Source of the DNA: Clostridia bacterium
Lineage (GTDB): Bacteria > Bacillota > Clostridia > Christensenellales > Pumilibacteraceae
DNA: 5,088 nt
Assembly (NCBI GenBank): GCA_900762945.1
Contig: CAAFIN010000111.1
Coordinates: 1 to 5,088 of the forward strand
Direction of reading: 5' to 3'
Both the position numbers and the translations under genes were made by a program. Numbering within the stretch: the first letter of the stretch is position 1; each line of letters starts with the position of its first letter. Under the pieces are notes generated by a model, which saw only the letters and a program-made list of their open reading frames with translations, was not told the origin of the DNA and did not search any database. This document shows, piece by piece, positions 1 through 4,953 of this stretch.

Positions 1-32
1 ACTCGTTATCGCCGCGATACCCGAAAAAACCG

Positions 33-61
33 TTGACAAACTGGCGCGATAGTGTTACAAT
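33..61 (+). promoter_or_regulatory. sigma-A/sigma-70 promoter of the glycerol-3-phosphate oxidation operon
   Basis: A perfect -35 hexamer TTGACA (33-38) is separated by exactly 17 bp from a -10 hexamer TACAAT (56-61), one mismatch from consensus. Transcription should begin near position 68, giving an untranslated leader of about 168 nt before the first start codon at 236. This is the only near-consensus promoter I see upstream of the three-gene operon. Bases 1-32 ahead of it hold no recognisable gene. Confidence 0.85.
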
Positions 62-121
62 AACGACATAAACGAATATCCGTTATATCGGTTTACGGAT
101 CTACGCTTTAGAGATAGAGAG

Positions 122-168
122 TCGCGGAGATCGGCAAAACGCGTGTTTTGTCGTACCGCGATTTTTTT
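122..168 (+). terminator. leader intrinsic terminator / putative attenuator
   Basis: The outer stem TCGCGG (122-127) pairs with CCGCGA (156-161). The inner 9-bp stem 132-140 pairs with 145-153 (one G-U) around a GCGT loop. Seven T residues (162-168) follow at once, the classic intrinsic terminator layout. It lies about 55-100 nt after the predicted transcription start and 68 bp before the first gene, so transcripts from the promoter at 33-61 must pass it. A second small hairpin, ATCCGT (78-83) with ACGGAT (95-100), sits earlier in the leader. The position fits attenuation. In Bacillus, the glpD leader terminator is overcome by the GlpP antiterminator with glycerol 3-phosphate, but no GlpP gene is visible here. 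I could not build a convincing competing antiterminator helix; GATCT (98-102) with AGATC (128-132) is the best and is weak. It could instead end a free-standing RNA of about 100 nt. Confidence 0.8.
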
Positions 169-235
169 GCGCCCGATCAGAGCCCTCACAGCGTAGAAAA
201 ACCGAAACCGAGGGATAATACTTACGGAGGCAGTA

Positions 236-1687
236 ATGGCAAAAATCATTGTTATCGGCGGCGGCGTAATCGGCTGCGCGGTCGCTCGCGAACTGACGGC
301 GTACGACGCGTGCGTGACAGTACTCGAGCGCAACGACGACGTGGCTACCGGCACGAGCAAAGCAAACTCGGGCATAGTCCACGCGGGCTTCGACGCACAC
401 ACCGGCACGCTGAAAGCGAAGTTCAACGTTCTCGGCGCGCGGCTTATGGAAAGCGAATCGAAAACGCTCGACTTTCCGTTCCGGCGCAACGGCGCGTATG
501 TTCTTAACTTCGAGGAAGCGGGCAACGCGAAACTCGAAGAACTCAAGGCGCAGGGCGAAGCGAACGGAGTAGAGGGCTTGCGCATTATGACGGGCGACGA
601 GGTCCGCGCGGAAGAACCCGAGGTTTCGGGCGAAGTCGTGTCCGCGCTTTACGCGCCTACTTCGGGCATAGTCGGACCATACGAAATGACGATTGCTTAC
701 GCCGAGAACGCCGCGAAGAACGGCGCGAAGTTCGTGTTTAACGCCCTCGTCGAGGGCGTGGAAAAGACCGCGAACGGCTTTAGGGTCGTGACGAGCGCGG
801 GCGAGTACGAGTGCGACGCGGTAGTCAACTGCGCGGGCGTTCACTCGGACGATATAAACAATACCGTCTGCGAGGAAAAGGAACGAATCGTCGGCAGAAA
901 GGGCGAATATATGCTGCTCGACAAGAGCGAAGGACACCTCGCTTACGCCACGCTGTTCCAACTCCCCACCGCCATGGGCAAGGGCGTACTCGTTTCGCCC
1001 ACCGTCCACGGCAATATAATAGTAGGACCTACCGCGCTGGACGTACCCGACCGCGACGACGTGGACACCACGGTTGACGGGCTTAACTCCGCGTGGGCGC
1101 AGGCGGCGAAGTCCGTTCCCGCGCTCAACCGCAGAACGATCATCACGCAGTTCGCGGGCGTTCGCGCGCATAACCCGAAAAACGACTTTATCGTGGGCGA
1201 ATCGAGCGTAAAGGGCTTCTTTAACGCGCTCGGTATCGAATCCCCGGGGCTTACTTCCGCGCCGGCGATCGGCAAGTACCTCGCCGCGGAAGTCGCGAAA
1301 AACCTTAACCTCGGCAAGAACGCCGCGTTCTATCCGTACCGCGCGGGCATCAAGGCGTTCGCGAGAATGACGGACAAGGAAAGAGAAGAAGCGATCGCGA
1401 AAAACCCGCTGTACGGCAAGGTAGTTTGCCGTTGCGAAGTCGTGACCGAGGGCGAGATCGTGGATGCGATTCACCGTACGCCCGGAGCGGTCGACCTCGA
1501 CGGACTCAAGCGCCGCACCCGCGCGGGCATGGGCAGATGTCAGGCGGGCTTCTGCACGCCGCGGCTTATGGAGATCCTCGCCCGTGAAACCGGCAAGGAC
1601 TTCACCGAGATTTCCAAGAAAGGCAAGGGTTCGGAAATAGTCGTCGGCAAGACCGGCGAAGCGTTCAAGCCTGCGGAGGAGAAGTAA
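236..1687 (+). CDS. glpA: GlpA-like FAD-dependent glycerol-3-phosphate dehydrogenase with C-terminal [2Fe-2S] domain
   Basis: This 483-residue protein is a flavin oxidoreductase of the DAO superfamily (GlpA/LhgO type), probably oxidising sn-glycerol 3-phosphate to dihydroxyacetone phosphate. An N-terminal FAD Rossmann motif GGGVIG lies at residues 8-13, followed by an acidic residue after the second strand (E31). A second FAD-contact segment around 333-346 reads GIESPGLTSAPAIG. The C-terminus carries a BFD-like [2Fe-2S] domain with Cys398 and Cys400 (CRC), then Cys435 and Cys440 (CQAGFC) after the typical KRRTRAGMG stretch. That domain is also present in GlpA of anaerobic three-subunit enzymes, whereas aerobic GlpD lacks it. 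There is no signal peptide or membrane segment, so it is cytoplasmic or peripheral. The start at 236 is set by GGAGG at 226-230 with 5-nt spacing. It is the first gene of the operon, and 1 nt separates it from the next. LhgO-type 2-hydroxyglutarate oxidation is the main alternative, but the two downstream partners favour glycerol 3-phosphate. No glpK or glpF is in the window. Confidence 0.88.
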   Translation: MAKIIVIGGGVIGCAVARELTAYDACVTVLERNDDVATGTSKANSGIVHAGFDAHTGTLKAKFNVLGARLMESESKTLDFPFRRNGAYVLNFEEAGNAKLEELKAQGEANGVEGLRIMTGDEVRAEEPEVSGEVVSALYAPTSGIVGPYEMTIAYAENAAKNGAKFVFNALVEGVEKTANGFRVVTSAGEYECDAVVNCAGVHSDDINNTVCEEKERIVGRKGEYMLLDKSEGHLAYATLFQLPTAMGKGVLVSPTVHGNIIVGPTALDVPDRDDVDTTVDGLNSAWAQAAKSVPALNRRTIITQFAGVRAHNPKNDFIVGESSVKGFFNALGIESPGLTSAPAIGKYLAAEVAKNLNLGKNAAFYPYRAGIKAFARMTDKEREEAIAKNPLYGKVVCRCEVVTEGEIVDAIHRTPGAVDLDGLKRRTRAGMGRCQAGFCTPRLMEILARETGKDFTEISKKGKGSEIVVGKTGEAFKPAEEK

Positions 1688-1688
1688 T

Positions 1689-2948
1689 ATGAAACGTAAC
1701 ATCGTAATTATCGGCGGAGGTCCGGCGGGGCTTGCCGCGGCAATAGGAGCCTACGACGCGGGCGAGCGCGACATTCTGATACTCGAGCGCGAACAGAACC
1801 TAGGCGGCATACTCAATCAGTGCATACACAACGGCTTCGGTCTGCACACGTTCAAGGAAGAACTCACGGGACCTGAGTACGCTTCCCGCTTTATCGAAGA
1901 AGTCAAAAAACGCGGTATCGAATATAAGACCGGCACGACGGTTATCCGCTTCGGTGCGGACAAGCGCGTGACCGCGGTCAACGATACCGACGGACTTATC
2001 AATATCGACGCGCGCGCGGTTATCCTCGCTTGCGGGTGCAGAGAGCGTCCGAGAGGAGCGATCAATATCGCCGGCAGCCGCGTGGCGGGCATTTTCTCGG
2101 CGGGCACGGCGCAGAAACTCGTCAATATGGAAGGGTATATGCCCGGTCACGAGGTCGTTATCCTCGGCAGCGGCGATATCGGGCTTATCATGGCTCGCCG
2201 TATGACGTTCGAGGGAGCAAAGGTCAAGGCGGTCGTCGAACTTATGCCGTACTCGAGCGGTCTTAACCGTAACATCGTGCAGTGCCTTAACGACTTTAAT
2301 ATCCCGCTCAAGTTCTCACACACCGTCGTCGACATCAAGGGCGAGGGCAGAGTGAGCAGCGTGGTCATCGCGCCCGTGGACGAAAAACTTCGCACGATTA
2401 TGGACAAAGCCGAAGAAATCAAGTGCGATTGCTTGCTGTTGTCCGTGGGGCTTCTCCCCGAAAACGAACTTGCCAAGCAGGCGGGCGTGGAACTTTCCCG
2501 CGTGACCGGCGGCGCGGAAGTGGGCGAGAACATGATGACCAACTTAGACGGCGTTTTCGAGTGCGGCAACGTTCTGCACGTTCACGACCTCGTGGACTTC
2601 GTGTCGGAAGAAGCGAAGCACGCCGGCGAGTGCGCCGCCGAATACGTCCGCGACGGCAAGGCGGCTACGCACGAAAAAGTACACGTCGAAACTTACGGCG
2701 GAGTGCGCTACACCGTACCGCAATACTTTATGAAAGACGGCGACAATTCGCCCGTGAATATCAAGATGCGCGTGGCGAACGTGTTCAAAAAGGTCAGAAT
2801 CAGCGTTACCGCCGACGGCGTGGAAGTTGCGGGCAAGAACAAACAGATCGTGACTCCCGGCGAAATGGAAACCGTGACGCTGGACGGCGCGGCGGTCGAG
2901 AAGATCAAGAACGCTTCCGCGGTGCGCGTGGGACTGGAGGAGAGATAA
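1689..2948 (+). CDS. FAD/NAD(P)-binding oxidoreductase, electron-transfer partner of the GlpA-like protein
   Basis: This 419-residue protein belongs to the Pyr_redox_2 superfamily. An FAD-binding GGGPAGLAAA motif is at residues 9-18 and a second dinucleotide-binding motif, ILGSGDIG, is at 158-165. Between them is CGCRERPRG (115-123), which follows the usual ATG-like flavin strand. The FAD-closing segment GVFECGNVLHVHDLVDFVSEEAKHAG spans about 288-313. A family-typical GGILNQCIHNGFG with Cys45 lies at 39-51. There is no thioredoxin-type CxxC active site, so it is not a classical disulfide reductase. It probably receives electrons from the Fe-S domain of the upstream protein and passes them to NAD(P)+ or another carrier; the direction and acceptor are inference. 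It is related to the small FAD proteins beside GlpA in Thermotoga and Clostridia, and resembles HcnB/SoxA-type dehydrogenase subunits. The start at 1689 has GGAGG at 1675-1679 (9-nt spacing). The gene begins 1 nt after the upstream stop and ends 2 nt before the next start, implying translational coupling. Confidence 0.87.
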   Translation: MKRNIVIIGGGPAGLAAAIGAYDAGERDILILEREQNLGGILNQCIHNGFGLHTFKEELTGPEYASRFIEEVKKRGIEYKTGTTVIRFGADKRVTAVNDTDGLINIDARAVILACGCRERPRGAINIAGSRVAGIFSAGTAQKLVNMEGYMPGHEVVILGSGDIGLIMARRMTFEGAKVKAVVELMPYSSGLNRNIVQCLNDFNIPLKFSHTVVDIKGEGRVSSVVIAPVDEKLRTIMDKAEEIKCDCLLLSVGLLPENELAKQAGVELSRVTGGAEVGENMMTNLDGVFECGNVLHVHDLVDFVSEEAKHAGECAAEYVRDGKAATHEKVHVETYGGVRYTVPQYFMKDGDNSPVNIKMRVANVFKKVRISVTADGVEVAGKNKQIVTPGEMETVTLDGAAVEKIKNASAVRVGLEER

Positions 2949-2950
2949 CT

Positions 2951-3307
2951 ATGCGTGAAATGATTTGTATTTGCTGTCCGATGGGTTGCAGAATGACGGT
3001 GGAAAAGACCGCCGACGGCTATTCCGTCACCGGCAACACCTGTCCGCGAGGCAAGGCTTACGCCATTGACGAGATGACCGCGCCCAAGCGCATGGTAACT
3101 TCGTCAGTGCCGGTCGATAACGGAAACTACAAGACCGTTTCGGTCAAGACCTCCGTTTCTATCCCCAAGGAACTGATTTTCGAAAGCCTTGCGGCGCTTA
3201 ACGGCGTTAAACTCACGGCTCCCGTAAAAATCGGCGACGCGGTCGTGAAAAACGTGCTCGGCACGGGCGCGGACTTCGTTGCGACCAGAAACGTCGAGAA
3301 GGCGTAA
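2951..3307 (+). CDS. DUF1667 family Cys-rich protein, third component of the glycerol-3-phosphate oxidation operon
   Basis: This small protein of 118 residues matches the DUF1667 pattern: an N-terminal CICCPMGC cluster (Cys6, Cys8, Cys9, Cys13), then a fifth cysteine in GNTCPRGKAYA (Cys31). Downstream are the family's usual landmarks: EMTAPKRMVTSSV (41-53), VSVKTSVSIPKE (63-74), APVKIGDAVVKNVLGTGADFVATRNV (90-115). The cysteines probably bind a metal or Fe-S cluster. The biochemical role is not established, but members are regularly encoded directly after the two flavoproteins seen here, so it is likely an electron-transfer or assembly subunit of the same complex. The ATG at 2951 is chosen because GGAGG (2936-2940) precedes it by 10 nt and the conserved region begins at residue 1. 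The open frame continues upstream to 2423, but only as a shadow of the previous gene. Confidence 0.88.
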   Translation: MREMICICCPMGCRMTVEKTADGYSVTGNTCPRGKAYAIDEMTAPKRMVTSSVPVDNGNYKTVSVKTSVSIPKELIFESLAALNGVKLTAPVKIGDAVVKNVLGTGADFVATRNVEKA

Positions 3308-3434
3308 AAGTTTGCTTTATCCCCACGGACGAGTATTTAAGGAGTGAAGAGCCGCGGTTTCGCGGCGTATTAAGGGTATAGAAGAATAATATCTGCCCGA
3401 ATAGAGATAGAAGAAGTATGATTATTCGTATAAG
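3308..3434 (+). other. untranslated tail of the operon with internal hairpins
   Basis: These 127 bases lie between the last stop codon and the terminator stem. They hold no SD-led ORF. A hairpin GCCGCG (3351-3356), GTTT loop, CGCGGC (3361-3366) is perfect over 6 bp. A longer-range 7-bp pair is GAATAAT (3384-3390) with ATTATTC (3421-3427). The stretch around 3330-3420 is purine-rich. A weak promoter-like pair, TTGCTT (3312-3317) and TATTTA (3334-3339) with a 16-bp spacer, could give a short RNA ending at the terminator, but this is low confidence. It does not match any riboswitch class I recognise. Confidence 0.4.
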
Positions 3435-3468
3435 CCGCGTCGGGATCGTCCGCCCGCGCGGTTTTTTT
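3435..3468 (+). terminator. intrinsic terminator of the glycerol-3-phosphate oxidation operon
   Basis: CCGCG (3435-3439) pairs with CGCGG (3457-3461). After a single bulged T (3440), CGGG (3441-3444) pairs with CCCG (3453-3456) around an 8-nt loop. Seven Ts (3462-3468) follow directly. The stem is very GC-rich inside an AT-rich spacer. It ends the plus-strand operon and separates it from the convergent murI gene. Confidence 0.9.
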
Positions 3469-3479
3469 ATGCCATCGGT

Positions 3480-3515
3480 GCAATAAAACAATATAGTTAT
3501 GGCTAGTTTAACTAT
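3480..3515 (-). terminator. possible weak terminator of murI
   Basis: A 7-bp inverted repeat ATAGTTA (3493-3499) and TAACTAT (3509-3515) with a 9-nt loop lies 6 bp past the murI stop on the minus strand. It is followed on that strand by a T-rich but interrupted tail (ATTGTTTTATTG). The stem is AT-rich and the U-tract is broken, so termination would be inefficient; the plus-strand terminator just beyond may also help block read-through. Confidence 0.4.
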
Positions 3516-3521
3516 CGCTAA

Positions 3522-4232
3522 TTACAAATAAATATACTTGATCCGGCCTTTGCCTACGGAAGAGCGGAGAGCGTGAAAATCGAGAAGCGAATCGAGGCGG
3601 TTGACTACGCCGCCTATTGCGTCGAAAATGCGGACGGAACCGCCGTAGTGCGCGGCGATCAGCCCCGCTACGTAGTAGTAATGAGTGCAACCCAGCACCA
3701 CGCTTTCGATATCCTCGCCGTCGTACGGCGCGAGAATGCGGTCGATTTCAGGCTTAAGCGAGGGGAGAGAAGCGAAGTTCGCTTCGACGTCGCGGGCGAG
3801 CGAAACTTGCGGCGCGACGATTATATTGCCGTCGTTCCACTCGTTCATCAGCGCGAGAAAATTCGCTTGCTCGGCGGTGCGGCAAGTCGTCAGCACCAGA
3901 ATTTTGCCGTGAGTTCTCGCGAGCGCGGCGGGCTTTACGGGCGGCTCCACGCCCACGAACGGCACGTTGAATTTCTTGCGAAGGTCGCGTATTCCCACGC
4001 CCGTAGCGGTATTGCAAGCCGCTACCACGATTTTCGCCCCGCGCTCGATCAGGAGTTTGCTGACTTTTTCCGCGCGACGCCGAACGTAGCGGTCGCTGCG
4101 GTTGCCGTAAGGCGCGTGACTGCGGTCGAAAACGTAGATAAAGTCCTCGGTTGTCAGCCGCTTTACCGCCGCTTGCAGAATTTTCAGCCCGCCCACGCCG
4201 CTGTCGAATATTCCTATTGCCCCGTCGTTCAT
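3522..4232 (-). CDS. murI: glutamate racemase MurI
   Basis: This 236-residue cytoplasmic enzyme interconverts L- and D-glutamate, supplying D-glutamate for peptidoglycan. The N-terminal signature IGIFDSGVGGLK contains Asp10 and Ser11. The first catalytic cysteine, Cys73, lies in AACNTAT (71-77). The second, Cys182, lies in VVLGCTHYYY (178-187) with His184 beside it. PYG (41-43) and VGVEPPVKPA (93-102) occupy the usual substrate-pocket positions. All key residues are present, so it should be active. It is somewhat short, as most MurI proteins have roughly 255-290 residues. I place the start at the ATG at 4232 because the conserved region begins there. The frame stays open to an ATG at 4472, but those 80 extra residues resemble no racemase and cross repeat-like DNA. 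Neither this ATG nor the in-frame GTG two codons earlier has a Shine-Dalgarno sequence. The gene converges on the three-gene operon. Confidence 0.9.
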   Translation of the reverse strand: MNDGAIGIFDSGVGGLKILQAAVKRLTTEDFIYVFDRSHAPYGNRSDRYVRRRAEKVSKLLIERGAKIVVAACNTATGVGIRDLRKKFNVPFVGVEPPVKPAALARTHGKILVLTTCRTAEQANFLALMNEWNDGNIIVAPQVSLARDVEANFASLPSLKPEIDRILAPYDGEDIESVVLGCTHYYYVAGLIAAHYGGSVRIFDAIGGVVNRLDSLLDFHALRSSVGKGRIKYIYL

Positions 4233-4238
4233 AATCAC

Positions 4239-4244
4239 ATTATA
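4239..4244 (-). promoter_or_regulatory. murI: TATAAT hexamer immediately upstream of murI start
   Basis: On the minus strand a perfect TATAAT (4244-4239) ends 6 nt before the murI ATG at 4232. If it is a -10 box, transcription would start at or next to the A of the ATG and give a leaderless mRNA, which would fit the missing Shine-Dalgarno. No good -35 is found 16-18 bp upstream, and there is no extended TG, so this may be chance. Confidence 0.35.
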
Positions 4245-4312
4245 TTCGCGGGTAGCGGCTATAGTGACGGCGATTTTCGGGGGCGCGGAATTAGGCCGTT
4301 TTGCCGCAAAAT

Positions 4313-4353
4313 AAAACGCGACCGAAGCCTTTTTATGCAGTCGATCGCGTTTT
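4313..4353. repeat. 9-bp inverted repeat with A- and T-tracts upstream of murI
   Basis: AAAACGCGA (4313-4321) pairs perfectly with TCGCGTTTT (4345-4353). CGA (4323-4325) and TCG (4341-4343) can extend the stem after one mismatch. A T-run follows on the plus strand and TTTTATTTT ends the arm on the minus strand, so it could act as a terminator in either direction. It lies about 80 bp upstream of the murI start, where it could be a leader hairpin of murI or the end of an unseen minus-strand transcript. Confidence 0.5.
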
Positions 4354-4390
4354 TCGTTTAAGTTCGTAAATCCGCCAGTCGAGAATAACG

Positions 4391-4422
4391 GAAACTCTCT
4401 TGTCTTTTCTCTCTGAATGACG
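4391..4422 (-). repeat. degenerate intergenic repeat, inverted copy
   Basis: The minus strand begins CGTCATTCAGAG (4422-4411), identical over 12 bases to the plus-strand copy at 4624-4635, then diverges into an AG-rich stretch and ends near GAGAGTTTC. It resembles a decayed member of the short spacer repeats whose typical form is TCATTCTGAGCG followed by GAATCTC. No coding function is seen. Confidence 0.5.
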
Positions 4423-4500
4423 GTTAAAGACGTGAACTGCGCGTTATAATTTAAAATAGAACGAGTAGCCATACTGCTTTACCGTCAAACATCGGGTGCG

Positions 4501-4528
4501 TAGCGCGTGAGAATCCTCTGTGTCAAAC
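4501..4528 (+). repeat. degenerate intergenic repeat fragment
   Basis: The sequence GCGTG, (A)GAATCCTCTGTGTCAA closely parallels GCGTGGAATCTCCTGTATCAA at 4651-4671, differing by small indels and substitutions. It is probably the 3' half of the same spacer repeat. The 5' half with CATTCAGAG is absent. Confidence 0.45.
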
Positions 4529-4545
4529 GACTATCCGAACCGATG

Positions 4546-4572
4546 TAATCCTGAGCGAAGTCGAAGGATCTG
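4546..4572 (+). repeat. degenerate intergenic repeat fragment with small hairpin
   Basis: CCTGAGCGAAGTCGAAGGATCT matches the well-known spacer-repeat core (CTGAGCGAAG followed by a GAATCT- or GGATCT-like end). Its ends ATCCT (4548-4552) and AGGAT (4565-4569) pair over 5 bp. Between this fragment and the next copy (4573-4623) I see only AT-rich sequence without features. Confidence 0.5.
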
Positions 4573-4623
4573 GCCGTAGGCGCATTTATTATTAAAATCG
4601 AACGAAAAGCTTTACTATTACCT

Positions 4624-4672
4624 CGTCATTCAGAGCGTGGCGAACGCCACGCGTGGAATCTCCTGTATCAAG
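4624..4672 (+). repeat. most complete copy of the intergenic hairpin repeat
   Basis: The copy starts with CGTCATTCAGAG (4624-4635) and contains a strong hairpin: GCGTGGCG (4635-4642) pairs with CGCCACGC (4645-4652) across AA. It ends with GGAATCTCCTGTATCAA. This is the canonical arrangement of the repeat, with a short palindrome between the CATTC and GAATC ends. Fragments related to its parts occur at 4391-4422, 4501-4528 and 4546-4572. Confidence 0.6.
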
Positions 4673-4706
4673 AGAATACTTATCCTTATTTTCGTCCCGT
4701 ACTTCG

Positions 4707-4746
4707 AAAAAAATACCGATAACACGTTTGTGTTATCGGTATTTTT
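4707..4746 (-). terminator. 17-bp terminator hairpin next to a tRNA-Pro-like 3' end
   Basis: A perfect inverted repeat: AAAAATACCGATAACAC (4709-4725), a GTTT loop, and its complement (4730-4746). On the minus strand the hairpin ends in seven Ts (4713-4707); on the plus strand it ends in TTTTT, so it can act both ways. It abuts TGG (CCA on the minus strand) of a tRNA-like 3' end, the same geometry as the tRNA-Leu terminator at 4957-4994. In both, the stem is 17 bp, the loop is 4 nt, and the arm closes on the T of TGG. Confidence 0.85.
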
Positions 4747-4760
4747 GGTCGGAGTGACGG
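4746..4760 (-). pseudogene. tRNA-Pro 3'-end remnant
   Basis: Read on the minus strand, CCGTCACTCCGACCA is the standard end of many bacterial tRNA-Pro genes: the last bases of the T-stem, acceptor strand CACTCCG, discriminator A and CCA. The remainder is missing. Upstream on the minus strand there is no TTCGA/TTCAA loop joined to it and no matching CGGAGTG 5' acceptor strand before the tRNA-Leu gene. It is therefore a truncated tRNA that kept its own terminator, or an attachment-site-like copy of a tRNA 3' end. Confidence 0.6.
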
Positions 4761-4778
4761 TGCGTATTGCTACGCAAT
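4761..4778. repeat. short ambiguous hairpin beside the tRNA-Pro remnant
   Basis: Two mutually exclusive folds exist. TGCGTA (4761-4766) pairs with TACGCA (4771-4776) around TTGC, or ATTGC (4766-4770) pairs with GCAAT (4774-4778) around TAC. The second resembles, in inverted order, the GCAAT/ATTGC arms of the tandem units that follow, so this may be a decayed first element of that array. Confidence 0.5.
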
Positions 4779-4787
4779 CCGCCGACT

Positions 4788-4939
4788 TCGCAATCATAGA
4801 TTGCTCGTCCGCTCGCTAAAAACGATTCACCGAATCGTTTTCTTTACGCTCACGCTTGACAGGTCGCAATTATAAATTGCTTCCCGAGATTTCTACAAAC
4901 AGTCCACCGGACTGTTTGCTTAACGCGTCGCGCTTCGGG
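4788..4939. repeat. tandem duplication (76-bp period) of a two-hairpin unit with compensated arms
   Basis: Unit 1 (4788-4863) and unit 2 (4864-4939) each start TCGCAAT and contain two hairpins in the same order. The first hairpin has a 6-bp stem and ATA loop: GCAATC/GATTGC at 4790-4804, and GCAATT/AATTGC at 4866-4880. The second has a 10-bp stem and ACC loop: AAAACGATTC (4819-4828) with 4832-4841, and CAAACAGTCC (4896-4905) with 4909-4918. After the second hairpin both continue with CTTWACGC and end in a CGCTT stretch and GG. The loops are identical between units, but the stems differ at five base pairs, each changed on both sides so pairing survives. I do not recognise a named element. No ORF uses it. 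Confidence 0.75.
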
Positions 4940-4951
4940 TTCAAGTCCCGA
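4935..4951 (+). other. isolated tRNA T-arm-like hairpin
   Basis: TCGGG (4935-4939) and CCCGA (4947-4951) form a 5-bp stem around TTCAAGT, exactly the stem and loop sizes and loop sequence of a tRNA T-arm. Thirteen bases (4937-4949) are identical to the T-arm of tRNA-Leu downstream, which lies on the opposite strand at 5007-5019. No acceptor strand, CCA or anticodon arm accompanies it on the plus strand, so it is a fragment or mimic, not a gene. Confidence 0.6.
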
Positions 4952-4953
4952 GC

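Noticed and set aside
101..1702. 533-codon open frame on the minus strand opposite the first operon gene
   Set aside because: It is antisense to a gene with clear FAD and Fe-S motifs, its translation is Arg/Ala/Val-rich with no recognisable domain, and it arises from the GC-biased codon positions of the true gene.
2423..2950. Upstream extension of the DUF1667 reading frame
   Set aside because: The region overlaps the previous gene in another frame, is extremely Arg-rich, and the true start at 2951 has a well-placed GGAGG.
3573..4361. 262-codon plus-strand open frame opposite murI
   Set aside because: It is a shadow of murI, with no ribosome-binding site or domain; murI keeps all its catalytic motifs.
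4445..4450. Perfect TATAAT on the plus strand
   Set aside because: No acceptable -35 lies 16-18 bp upstream and there is no plus-strand gene downstream for it to serve.
4233..4472. 80-residue N-terminal extension of murI to the ATG at 4472
   Set aside because: The glutamate racemase fold starts at the residues encoded from 4232; the extension shows no family similarity and covers repeat-like and hairpin DNA.
4637..4819. 60-codon plus-strand open frame across the repeat and tRNA remnant
   Set aside because: It runs through the hairpin repeat, the terminator stem and the tRNA-Pro end (whose reverse reading gives the known spurious VGVT peptide), and it has no ribosome-binding site.
4788..4939. 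CRISPR array reading of the hairpin units
   Set aside because: There are only two units, they differ throughout, and there are no constant repeats with variable spacers and no cas gene.
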